From the NCBI GenBank assembly GCA_003342895.1, contig PTFA01000035.1:3610703-3674702 (forward strand): DNA of 64,000 nucleotides. Reading direction: 5' to 3'. This DNA comes from Casuarius casuarius (Eukaryota; Chordata; Aves; Casuariiformes; Casuariidae). Below are positions 12,501 to 22,000 of this stretch, in pieces. Under the pieces are notes generated by a model, which had not been told where the DNA came from, did not search any database, and saw nothing but the letters and a program-made list of their open reading frames with translations. The translations under genes and the position numbers were made by a program. Each line of letters starts with the position of its first letter. Position 1 is the first letter of the stretch.

Positions 12501-15500
12501 CGGTGCTTCAGATGCGCCAGGGTGTTTTGCTATGGGCTGTGTTGTGCAAAGAGGAGGCAGCTCCTGCCTGGTCCCTCGGGGAAGGAGCGGTTGGGGGCTG
12601 CGTGTGTGATCAAGCGATGGAGTGGGACAGGAGAAAGGCAAGCAGCAGCAGACAGGTTGAATCTCTTTTGGATGTATTCGTTTCTAGGGTATTTCAGGTA
12701 GCTCTGGCATGATGATTTTTAAGTACTGTACTAAAAGGAAGGGCTTGCAGAAGATCTGTTATATTGCATTGATTTTAGATATAAACAGCTTAAAGCTTCA
12801 CTTATCGTGGTTGTAATTCTGACTACTTATCAGTAACTCTAATACTGTGATCTCTCTTTCTGCCCTTCACCCTCTTACAGAGAATGCACAAGATATAGCC
12901 TTCAAAGTACAGCTGTGTGTCATTACCCTCTCTTGAAGTCCCTAGCAGAGCAATACGATCTCATCAAAAGCTTTGGGGGTACAGCAGGCAGGCAAACAGA
13001 TCTCTCTCTTTGCAGGAACAGTGTCAATACATGATTCTTAAATACCTGCTGTAGCTATAAAATTGTTTCGCTGAAGGTCTTTTGTACCAGAAAATTCTTG
13101 TGTGTTGAAGAAAGTTGCTGGGATACTTAAAATAACCATCCCACATGCTTCATTTTTCCTAAGTTGTCTTGCTGCCCTGTTAATTATTTAACATGCAGTC
13201 TGAATGCCTCCTCTTCTCTCCCCTTCCCAGTCTCTTCTTCATCCTACAGTAAGTATTTAATGCTGAATTTTTGACATGACATCCATTTCCAGACTGGTAC
13301 ACAGCAATGGCCCAAACATACAATTACATCTTCAGTGCAAGATCAAGCACAAGCAGCTGTTTCAATAAGAGTTTTCTTTCTCTCCTCCTACCTTTCTGAA
13401 ATAAGAGCAGAGGGAATACAGAAAATGACTGCCCAAGGCAATTGTTTTTTATAAATGTTCTCTTCTCTCAGGTTTATTCTAGGGCAATAGCCCTGCTGCA
13501 GCACAGGAAAACACACTAACATTAGCTAGTAATTATTCCAGAGGCATAGGTTTAGCCAGCACTCGCGTACCTGGAGGTGATACATAGATGAGCCGGAGCT
13601 GCTGCATGGATTCTGCTTGGCCCTATTTTTCTTCTGCTTTGTCATATGTATCCTCATTACAGCTTGCTGATGAGGATTGGTAATGGGATGTGTTACCTGG
13701 GATTGGACTTGGTGCGATGGTCAGCTAATCGTCATTGTCATGGAAATGCATTTTCTTACCGCTCTCAGGCAGGTCTTGTGAATAATGTGAGACGAGCGCA
13801 AGTCCTGCCTGAGCAACAGCTTTGCAGTCAGTGACTGCCATTGCGTTTCCCCCGCTGCCAGCGAGGGAGGAGGAGTGGCTCCATGCAGCGTGCGCAGTAT
13901 GCGCCATCGTAAAGCAGGCACAGCAGGGCGCACCGGGGTTGCGCTAGGCAAACTTTTCTGAACAGCCATCGCTGCTGGTAGCAGGCAGCTCTGAGGGCTG
14001 TGGTAGGCTGCAGCGCACCATTTGTGAACCATTAACCTGCTCTTATGCAGCATGCGAAAATGTATTGCTTCATTTCAGGCAGCTGTAATGGAGGGAGGAC
14101 AAAAGAGCTCTTTCTGTGAGGCATGGGATTAAGTCTCAGGTTTGTTCACATTTAGACCACCGGCTCTTGCTGTTACTAAAATCTGACTTCTTAGTTCAGG
14201 AACTGAAATACTGCATGTAAATGACATTAATATGTAAAGACACTGACCATTGCTTCTCACTGTGATTTTCAGGTGTTCGAGGAATTGTGGAAGGGGGAAG
14301 GGAAGACCCCTCTTGAAATTGTTAAAGAAAAGAAACTCGAACTGATCCAGGATCAAAAAGAGCTTGAAAAAGTCTGCCAGGAGGTGATTGATAGACAAGA
14401 AGATGAGGTGATTATGATGGTGCTGGGAAGCTTGGGCACTCTGCTAGTCTGTGGCACTAAAAAGGGGATTTAGATGGCCTTCCCCCCCCACACCTTTTGA
14501 TGGGTATTTGAGCGCTAGAAGCAGTATAGGAGGTATTTCATGTTTTTATAGAGCTGCTGCTCAGTTTTCATTGGGGTCTTCTTTTCTCCTTTCGTATTTT
14601 ACTAAGTGGTTTTTTTTTGGAAATTGGAGCATACACCAAATGAATAGCAGAAGAAATTACCAGTCTGGCTAATGTGCCAAGTCATTCTGAAAGACTGTAA
14701 AAAATTATTGTAAGAAAGCAAAACTGTGGAGATCTTTTCCTCTTCAGCTATGCAGTGTGCTGCCAGTAACCTGACCTGGCCACTTGGATAAACATAACTC
14801 TGATTTTTGTGTCATCTTTTGTGATGTTAGGGCAACAGTGTTAAACTGTTCTGAATATGAAGAATGAGGTTATCTACCAGCAAAGTGTATATTAGTTATG
14901 GAATTAGAGACAGTGTCAGAACTGGCGATGCAAGAGTTTCACTTCTGTCTCTCTTCCCCACATCCCCGACTCCCTTCACTGCTGAAGGGACAAGGCCACC
15001 TGGCTCTGCAGCACGACAAGGTCTGTGGGGTGGGAGGAGGGACTGACACGACAGCAGCTTTGGGGGGGCTTGAGCTCTGCTGCTCCTGGGCTGTTGCGGC
15101 AGTGCAAATGCCACAGTGGGAGAGATGTGGGGTTAGCTCGTCCCTGTCTCCTTTGAGGGACCTTAAGCAGCCTGTCGTTCTAACCAGCTCTGAGCCAGGA
15201 AAAGGAAAAAAGGCTCGCTGAGCATGCAGGGGAGGAGTGAGAAGGAATCTAGACAGTGTCTAACATCTGCTTTGAAAAAACAAAATGGAGACAAGCGCTT
15301 CTGCATTCTCTGGAGCAAAAATGTAAAAGCAGGAGTGAATAGCTTACTTTTAATATAAACATTGTCTAGATACATTTGCCATTTGGAAAAAAAGCATTAA
15401 CATCTTTTGAGAACAATACCACCCACCCCAGATCTCATTGGGGGGTGCTAGCAGCTCTGCAAGAGCTTTTGATAAAGAAAATGAGCTTGCAGTAGGTCGG

Positions 15501-17102
15501 CGTGACCTCCATCAGACTGACTCATTTGCAGAGGCTGATAAAAGTGCTTCTGTATTTTCAGCCTGGTACTGAAACACAAGTGTGGATAGAAAGAACATTA
15601 GAACTGATGGGGAAGTGCAGAAGCTGAAGGTCCGTAACTACACTCCCATTTCAATAATAATGCCTTCTCTGCAAATTTAATTCCTCCCTGTTTTCCAGTG
15701 TTTCAGTCAAGCTGAATGCAGTAAAATGGCCTCACTTTACAACTTTTTCCAGGTGATATTTCACTGAGGCAAAAGCTGTCTTGAAGGCCTGTAAGTCAGT
15801 GCTTTAAATTGCTGAGAGCTTACCTTACGAAACAGAGTTAGCTGAATACTTGCCAGGATAGAAAAGGTATGCCTTGCTGTTTGATGGTAACCTTTTCTTT
15901 AAAATGAATTAACTCACAAACAGTTGCTCAAACCAACAACAAGCAGTTTATGAAAATGCAGCATCTAGACTGTACTGTACTCTTCCCCATGTAGGTAATT
16001 TCTAGCCGATAAGGAGTAATGAGTCCTTTCCATATTGAGACATTACAGATAAGATTTCAGACTGCCAATAATTCAGATGCGGTAATGAGTAGTAATATTT
16101 GCATTTGTGCATGCTGTTGCCATAGTTGATGGTTCATATGTTATCAGTCCTTCTACCCTTACTCTCTGTGACTAGGACATCCTGTTTAATTGAAGCTATC
16201 CTGTTTTGCCCAGTAACTGACAATGCAGAGAATGTCCTCCTGGCCACACAAACAATACGGGGGCCAGAAGGTTGTGTTTCACCAGTGGCATCTCCTTTAG
16301 GAATACTTGGAGTTTCTGACAACCCCCCCCCCCCCCCCCAGTGTTTTTACTTAGCTTTTAAATATGGCCCCTGATATTTTGCAGGTGATTGAGAGTCAAA
16401 CACTGGCTCTCTGAGAGGTCATATTTCTGATGAGTAAAAGTTAATTGTTTTGTTACAGAGGATTCCTTGCTAAGAGGAAATACCATGATGTTACAGAAAT
16501 ACCTAAGTAAGTCTTCACCTGCAGGACATCACAAATATTATCAAATAAGTTGTCATTCAATGCCAATTATTCATTATAACTGATCAGTACGCTGAGTCAA
16601 AAGCATGATACATACTACTGGGGAAAAAAAACTCCATCTCATTTTGCTGGCTCTTTTCCAGGGAATCACTGTTTGACTTTCAGAAACTGTTTAAATCCAA
16701 AAGTGTTTTCTTGACTTTTTCAATAAAAGCAAATCTCTCTATTAGTTGTAAGCCCTGCTGCTGTAGAGAGTTGCTGTTGTCTCATGGAAGCAAAGTAGGA
16801 GCTGCACGGACCTACTGCAAAATTGAAAGCAGTTTTTGTAAATAATAACCCCAAAACACGGTATTTTACAACTGTGGTCCAAAGGACAAAAGTATTCCTC
16901 CTACCTAGGCTGTGAATGAGTGAAGATGTCCATTCTTCCCCATAACAGTGATGTCTGTCTCTTGCTTTTAAAGGTTATGGCAATAAAAGCAGGAAACCAA
17001 AAAGTTCTAAATAGGTTAATTGGACTGGTTCAAAGAGCAACACGAGGACGATCCAATCCTGTTCTGGTGAAGCAAATACTGGAGAAGAAGCTGTCGGAAT
17101 AA
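476..17102 (+). CDS. GATB: GATB, partial: last six coding exons (glutamyl-tRNA(Gln) amidotransferase subunit B, mitochondrial)
   Basis: The product is the B subunit of GatCAB, which works with QRSL1 (GatA) and GATC in the mitochondrial matrix. The complex converts misacylated Glu-tRNA(Gln) to Gln-tRNA(Gln), with GatB activating the glutamate and holding the tRNA. The exons join as 476-520, 1639-1828, 8130-8263, 8689-8767, 14273-14407 and 16974-17102, with matching phases and no internal stop. They encode about 237 residues, the C-terminal 40% or so of a protein of roughly 557 residues in human. The sequence shows the GatB signature [11 protein letters not shown], where bacterial forms have YFPEPDLPPL, then the helical linker and the YqeY-like tail domain ([13 protein letters not shown] to the end). 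The family assignment is very secure. The 5' exons, mitochondrial targeting peptide and promoter are outside the window. The gene converges on FHIP1A. Confidence 0.96.
521..1638 (+). other. GATB intron
   Basis: AT-rich intron with two homopolymer tracts (poly-A at about 919-932, poly-T at about 1026-1036) and nothing else recognised. It starts GTAATT and ends TTCACTAG. Confidence 0.85.
1639..1828 (+). CDS. GATB: GATB coding exon (190 nt) with the PEPNLPP signature
   Basis: The acceptor TTCACTAG ends at 1638 and the donor GTAGGT starts at 1829. The first base completes Arg, then [10 protein letters not shown] follows, the GatB family signature in the cradle domain. The rest ([20 protein letters not shown], then HSFTLL) starts the helical domain that leads to the tRNA-binding tail. 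The exon ends on a complete codon. Confidence 0.97.
2804..2916. repeat. Perfect tandem duplication, 56-bp unit x2
   Basis: The 56 bases from 2804 are repeated without change from 2860, and the match runs to 2916. Each unit contains the perfect 14-bp palindrome ACTTCTGCAGAAGT (2815-2828 in the first copy). Two identical copies suggest a recent event or an assembly artefact. Confidence 0.95.
6340..6362. repeat. AAAT microsatellite
   Basis: About five AAAT units within a GATB intron. It could be the A-rich tail of a decayed retroelement, but no element body is visible upstream. Confidence 0.85.
8130..8263 (+). CDS. GATB: GATB coding exon (134 nt), helical domain
   Basis: The acceptor CTTAAACAG ends at 8129 and the donor GTAAGG starts at 8264. 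The frame begins [16 protein letters not shown] and runs to [10 protein letters not shown], leaving AG to join the C of the next exon as Ser. It aligns with the helical linker that follows HSFTLL in vertebrate GATB. Confidence 0.95.
8264..8688 (+). other. GATB intron (425 bp)
   Basis: Short intron GTAAGG...CTGTAG. Nothing else is seen in it. Confidence 0.9.
8689..8767 (+). CDS. GATB: GATB coding exon (79 nt)
   Basis: The acceptor CTTCTGTAG ends at 8688 and the donor GTAAGT starts at 8768. AG plus C makes Ser, then [20 protein letters not shown] followed by SSAAKQ. The ISSSAAKQ run is characteristic of the start of the GatB tail domain. It ends in phase 0. Confidence 0.95.
8768..14272 (+). 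other. GATB intron (5.5 kb) with GC-richer patches
   Basis: Intron GTAAGT...TTTCAG. It holds a poly-T run near 9859 and GC-richer stretches at roughly 10840-11660, 12180-12620 and 13850-14000. I could not assign these to a repeat family or an exon. They may be old transposon fragments or regulatory DNA. Confidence 0.8.
14273..14407 (+). CDS. GATB: GATB coding exon (135 nt), YqeY-like tail domain
   Basis: The acceptor TGATTTTCAG ends at 14272. The frame reads [17 protein letters not shown] and ends DRQEDE. The donor is GAG|GTGATT at 14408, a weaker site than the others; the protein join EDE|VMAIKAG supports it. Reading through would add 21 residues before a stop at 14471-14473. This is the tRNA-binding tail of the protein. 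Confidence 0.93.
14408..16973 (+). other. GATB intron (2.6 kb) with poly-C tract
   Basis: Intron GTGATT...TTAAAG. It holds a GC-rich patch near 14980-15130 and a 17-base C run at 16323-16339. No exon or RNA gene was recognised. Confidence 0.8.
16323..16339. repeat. Poly-C tract (17 C)
   Basis: An uninterrupted run of 17 C on the + strand, in a GATB intron. Such runs are length-variable and hard to sequence; the complementary G run could form a quadruplex. Confidence 0.95.
16974..17102 (+). CDS. GATB: GATB last coding exon with stop codon
   Basis: The acceptor CTTTTAAAG ends at 16973. The frame reads [20 protein letters not shown] and ends QILEKKLSE with TAA at 17100-17102. The [11 protein letters not shown] and [15 protein letters not shown] segments are the closing helices of the YqeY-like tail, and the ending matches the family's usual length. 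Confidence 0.97.
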   Translation, partial: VMAIKAGNQKVLNRLIGLVQRATRGRSNPVLVKQILEKKLSE

Positions 17103-17485
17103 CCGCACAGAATAACTACACAGATGCCTACAGAAGGTGCCGTTTGCTTTGTTCTCTCCCGTTTGGTTCTGTTCACTGCAAATGAACTTCGGTGACTTAG
17201 CATGAAACAGGATTATTTTCCCCACATTGGTTATTCTTCAAAGAGCAGTAAGTTCTAGCCTTCCTCAGATGCATCAGCCAAAGACAGGACAAAAATCAAG
17301 AAGCATTTGGAGCAAAAGAATAGCAAATGATACAGAGGGTCATTTCCATCTCCACTTTGGTGGGGCGTTCAGAAATAACGTTTCCACCTAAGTGGGGGGA
17401 ACAACTTCCCAGAGCAGTCTGTGAGTATACGGAGAACTTAAGTTGTACTGGTCAGTTTTGTAATAAAGCAAGTGTAAACTCAGCT
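17103..17485 (+). other. GATB: GATB 3' untranslated region (short form)
   Basis: Non-coding sequence between the GATB stop and just past the first AATAAA. A T/GT-rich stretch follows the signal at about 17484-17508, as expected downstream of a cleavage site. The exact cleavage point is inferred. Confidence 0.7.
17462..17467 (+). terminator. GATB: Poly(A) signal AATAAA, proximal, GATB
   Basis: Canonical AATAAA about 360 nt after the stop codon, followed by a T-rich region ending TTTTTTTTGTGAG. It is the best candidate for the main GATB 3' end. Confidence 0.7.
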
Positions 17486-18771
17486 TTTCTGCCTTCCTTT
17501 TTTTTGTGAGAAGGGAAATTCACAGATCTTGAATGTGAAATCTAGTGGTGTACACTAATAACTCGCTAATAAATTAGTGTGAGCACACCAGTAACTAGGA
17601 TTAAAATATCCAGCTGTAATTAAAAATGGTCACACACACCTCCATGCCTGGCAGAAGGGAAAAAGTATGCAATCCCCTCATTTGTCCTNGTTTCTGACAG
17701 AGATGGAGAAAGGACAAGGTCACTGGCTGCTTAAATAAGTGCCTGAGGCTAATGCCACAAGATGCAAGTGCCCACATGCAAAAACTACATTGTCAAACTT
17801 TTTGCTTGCCTTCTCTTTGTAGGTGCCCAGATACATGCCTTGGACACTCAGGCAAAGCTCTGCAAGTGTGTCACTAATGTACACCTGAGCCTTCAGAGAT
17901 TCATTTTGGCCTGTGAGGTTCAACGTAACCATCATGTTTCTACTGGCCCTGCACAATCTGCAGAGGACGAAGGTTGCCCTTCTTTTAGACAGTAGCTCAG
18001 TGCATGGACCGTTTGCTGCAGTTCAGATTTTTTTCCCGCTGGAGAGAACTTGACCCTGCATTTCCCATACAGCTGCTCTGAGCACAAGGCCGCAGGCTCT
18101 GCAGCGTGTGGCTTTCTGCTGTCACCTGGAATGGCACCACTCTGTGGAAATAACTGATCATTCAGTTGGCGTACCAAAAATAAGCAGGATCCAGCTGGGT
18201 TCTAATGTCTGCTCCAGCATTTAATCCTGTATAGTTTCCTAAGTGTTTTATGCTAGTTTAACTTCCATTTTTCAACTCCTGGCTTGGGGTACCCACGAAA
18301 TCCAGGGTTCTAGACTTCAGCTCCCAGGGCCAACCACTGGCACATGTAAATTCTGTAGCTGATCAAATTATTAATAGGCCCAACTAGAGGCAGCCATTCA
18401 AGTTTACATTTAGTAGGGAAAGAAATCCCATTTAGCACCATGGGTTTGGAGCTCCCTTTTGGATGCTGCTAAAGCGTACATTTTAAAGGCTACATTAAGG
18501 TCGTGCCTCCAAGATGCTTCTTCAGAAATCTGCTCTAGGATGGCCATACATTGTCAGGAGGAGTGCAGCAGGTGTACGCCTGGGATTTTAGTCATCTTTG
18601 CAAACGCGGAGTTTGCAACACTAATTTCAACACGCTCAATGGCAGCACATTCTCAGCGTAGTAGTGCCAACATTACCGCTCAAGGACGTTTCTGTACGAA
18701 CAGGCTCATGGTTCAAGTTTGGATTCTGAATTAGAAAACAGGCAAAAAAACCCCTGAAGTTTTCAAATACA
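17486..18771. other. Convergent spacer between GATB and FHIP1A
   Basis: Non-coding sequence after the proximal GATB poly(A) signal. It contains the distal signal, a small hairpin and an undetermined base at 17689. No gene or repeat family was recognised. Confidence 0.6.
17568..17573 (+). terminator. GATB: Poly(A) signal AATAAA, distal, GATB
   Basis: A second canonical AATAAA 106 nt after the first, followed at once by TTAGTGTGAG. It sits in the loop of an 8-bp inverted repeat (17552-17559 with 17573-17580). It may give a slightly longer transcript. Confidence 0.5.
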
Positions 18772-18777
18772 TTTAAT
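18772..18777 (-). terminator. Candidate variant poly(A) signal ATTAAA
   Basis: ATTAAA on the - strand followed by GTATTTG and then GGGGTTTTTTTGCC, a plausible downstream element. It would be the most distal FHIP1A end, facing GATB. Confidence 0.25.
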
Positions 18778-19040
18778 GAATAACAGGTATACCCATAATA
18801 ACATAAAAATAACTTACTTAGAGTTAAAAAGTTATACAGCTGACAAAAAGCAGTAACATGGTGAAATTTCCCCACTGTTGCAATCAAAAACCTTGACCCC
18901 TTAAAAAAATTTCATTTAATCTGACATTCATACAAAGGCATTTTCTATCACTTGTCATGTCATCAGTAAAAAAATAACATTGTCTTTTACACAGTGGTAC
19001 CGATTTTGTTCCAATAGGTACATTTTCAGTGAATAGAAGC

Positions 19041-19046
19041 TTTATT
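19041..19046 (-). terminator. Candidate distal poly(A) signal of FHIP1A
   Basis: AATAAA on the - strand, about 9.3 kb downstream of the FHIP1A stop, with a TGTG-containing and then T-rich stretch just beyond it. A lone hexamer is weak evidence. Confidence 0.3.
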
Positions 19047-22000
19047 CAGCAAACTTTAAGTTTCAGAACTGGAACTCTGTTCAACTCTTGTCATGGCAGA
19101 AAGAAACCAAAAGGCACAAGGACTTCTGCATGAAATCTCAAATCCTAATTTAACAGTACTCCTCAGCCTACAAAAAACCACCCATCATTCCCAAAAGGTG
19201 GTCCTCCAAGGTTAGTGCTTTTTGTTGCACAGCTTGATGCTGCTGTGCTGGGTTTACCTCTACTGTAGTGGGTGCAACTTCAAAAAACACACAGCAATGA
19301 GTTTGGAATAATAATAGTTAAGCTGTATTTAAGCGAGAGAAGAATTTTCCACTACTGTAGCATGGCTACTGCTGGTAAATGTATTTTTAATGGCTACTTC
19401 TTCTCAGACATTTTCCCCCAAAGTAATTACACTTTGCTAATACAGTACAAAATCTGTTAAAAATCATAAGCCAAGGTCTATATGAGTACAGCACTAGATC
19501 TTCGAATGAGTTTACTGTAAATCTCAATCTATTTTCACCTCCACCTGCCAGACAAAAGAACAAGAAAGATAAAAAGGGATAATTGTAATATCCTTCCCCT
19601 ATGAGAGAAGGAAAAGAGCAGCTATAGTCTATAAATTTTGAATTATATTATGAGCCAGGCATTGCTGAATTTTTAAACAAATCTTTTGCAGACACACACA
19701 AAATGCAAATTTTTTTTTTTCTGATAATCAGAAAGTGTTAAACGAGCTCAAGATGATGAATCATTTTAATGTCATGGAGATACCAGCTATCAACTGCCAA
19801 GCAGTCTTAGCTGGCAGTGGTAGGGGGTGGAGATGGAAAGCTCAGCATGGCGAGCTAACACTGCTCCAACTATTGCAGCCTGCATTAAAGGGCCCGTCAG
19901 TCATGTTACACTAACTCGATTGACGCAACGTAAGCAAACGCATTACCCTTCTTTGCCTGGCAAGGGCCTGAAACGCCAAGCAGTTAAAACCACCGTCGTC
20001 ATTTTTTCCTCTGTCCTAAATGGAGCTAAGGGCAAATTCTAAGTACTCCACAAGTGAGCGCCACACTGTGCATAACAGCTTTTGTTCATATTTGTACAGC
20101 AAAGTGTGTATATCCAGTAGTCTACAAAGCGCATAAAAGACAGAAGCAGCCTCAAGGAATTTAGTATCTGCTATTGTAAAGACAAAAAAATAAGCACAGG
20201 ATAGGTGGAGCCAGCAAGAGAAAATGCAGAACCTGGCTACAAAGTGCTCAGCGTCGGAACGCTTTGCACACCCAGAGGCTGTTTTCAGGGTGGTTATACC
20301 AAGGCTACGAACTCGGGAATTAGGACTGAAGCTCTGACCCTAACTTTCAAGTCTTACTTGGTTACAGTGGTGCTCCCTGATCTCCTGCCATCTGTGCAAC
20401 AGCATTAGGCAGGGTGAATTAAGGACAGTTTCGTGCAGATTTCTGAGCAGCAACCGTCCACAGAGGGCCAAGGAGAATGCTTACAAATTAGAAGTTGACA
20501 CCAGACACCATCATGACAGTCTCATCTAATCGTTGATGGAAGTCCTTTATAGGTCACTCCCGAGGCAGAGCGGTGATACTTTCCAGCCTGTATAGCTGAA
20601 GTATCCCGAAGAAGAGAAGACCGTTGACAAAAAAGACACTGGCAATGCTGAAGTAGTGAAGAAAGAATCTCTAGCGCTCAGCCTTGGCTGCAGAGTTTAA
20701 TTTTAACTGTGTTAAAAATAGAAGCATATGATAGGAACCTTAACCAAAAATTTACAGCGGCAGTGTTCACGCTGCGATTCCACTGCAGCCCCTTTCCACT
20801 CCGCTTCTGTGGCACGGTGTCACTCTGCTGTCATGTTCTCATTTCTGTTCTGAGCACCCCTCTATCTACACACTCACATGGGCACTGACCTCAGCAGCAC
20901 CTCCTCAGTGATTTATGGCCTTGTGTATATGCTCAACATGTAGTGGTTTTTTCCCCCGTCTTAAAGAGAAACAAATTGGGTTTTCACTAAACTCTATTCT
21001 CACACTGCTCAAGGGAGAAGAGAGAATAACATGCTGTTCTTTTTGCCCTTGTTGCCTGCACCTTCCTTGCAAATGCTGTTTTCAAATACTCCAAAATTCA
21101 TTATATTCTGCCTCACATAATGGCAATAGAAAACCAAGTTACAGCAGCTAGGAGGTCAAGATTTATCTTTTCACATACAGCAGGAGCTTACCTGGATTGC
21201 GTTGGCTGTTCAGTGCAAGTCTCCCCAAAAGCTACAAACTTGAGCACAATATAGAGAGAATTCTAATATTACACAGTGTGAGGAAGGCAAAAAAACAGAA
21301 AATCCTGAGTTGTCAAGACCTGTGTTTTGCTGTGCCTTTATCTGCCCATTGCGATGGCAAATTTAAACTCTGCTGCCATCTAGAAGAGCCAAGCCAGACC
21401 AGGAATTAGGGATCAGGGCAACAGGAACACAGAGCCTCCGGGAACGCTCCTTCTTTCCTGGCTGTGCTCCAGCACACACCCCACATCAGGCAGTTCAGCC
21501 TCAGCCTCCCACCTTACCTGCTATGGACTGCCACCAAACAGGGCCCAAAGAGATGAGAGTCCCAACTACATGTGAATTTTAGCTGCAATAAAGCAAACCT
21601 ACAGTGGGGAGCAGGCATGCTTGGGTGCTGCAATGAGACAACGAAGGTGATGCATGCAGTTCCTCACAAAAGAAAGTGGGGTTTAATTGGCAACACGGTA
21701 GTGCGTGGTGCAAACGAATACTAAGGAGTCTTTCCTCTAGGTACTGAGTTAGCCCCAGCCCCTCACAGCCTCCTGGAGGACGTACAGGCATTTCACAACC
21801 ATTTACAGCATCTGCTGCCTGGGTATGTGTGGATGAAGAGGGACCTGCCCTTCGCTGCCCCTCCCCTTCCTCCGTGTGAGGTCCAACTTGTGACCCTCCG
21901 CCTAACTCCGTCTCACCTGCTGGCTTTTCCCCAAAGAGACAGGTAACCTCCATGCCAGACCCTGCACAGCCCCAGCAGCCAAACATCACCAGTGACGGGC

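Noticed and set aside
21579..21989. 136-codon minus-strand frame in the convergent spacer
   Set aside because: Low-complexity Gly/Ser/His-rich translation in a GC-rich stretch; no family match.
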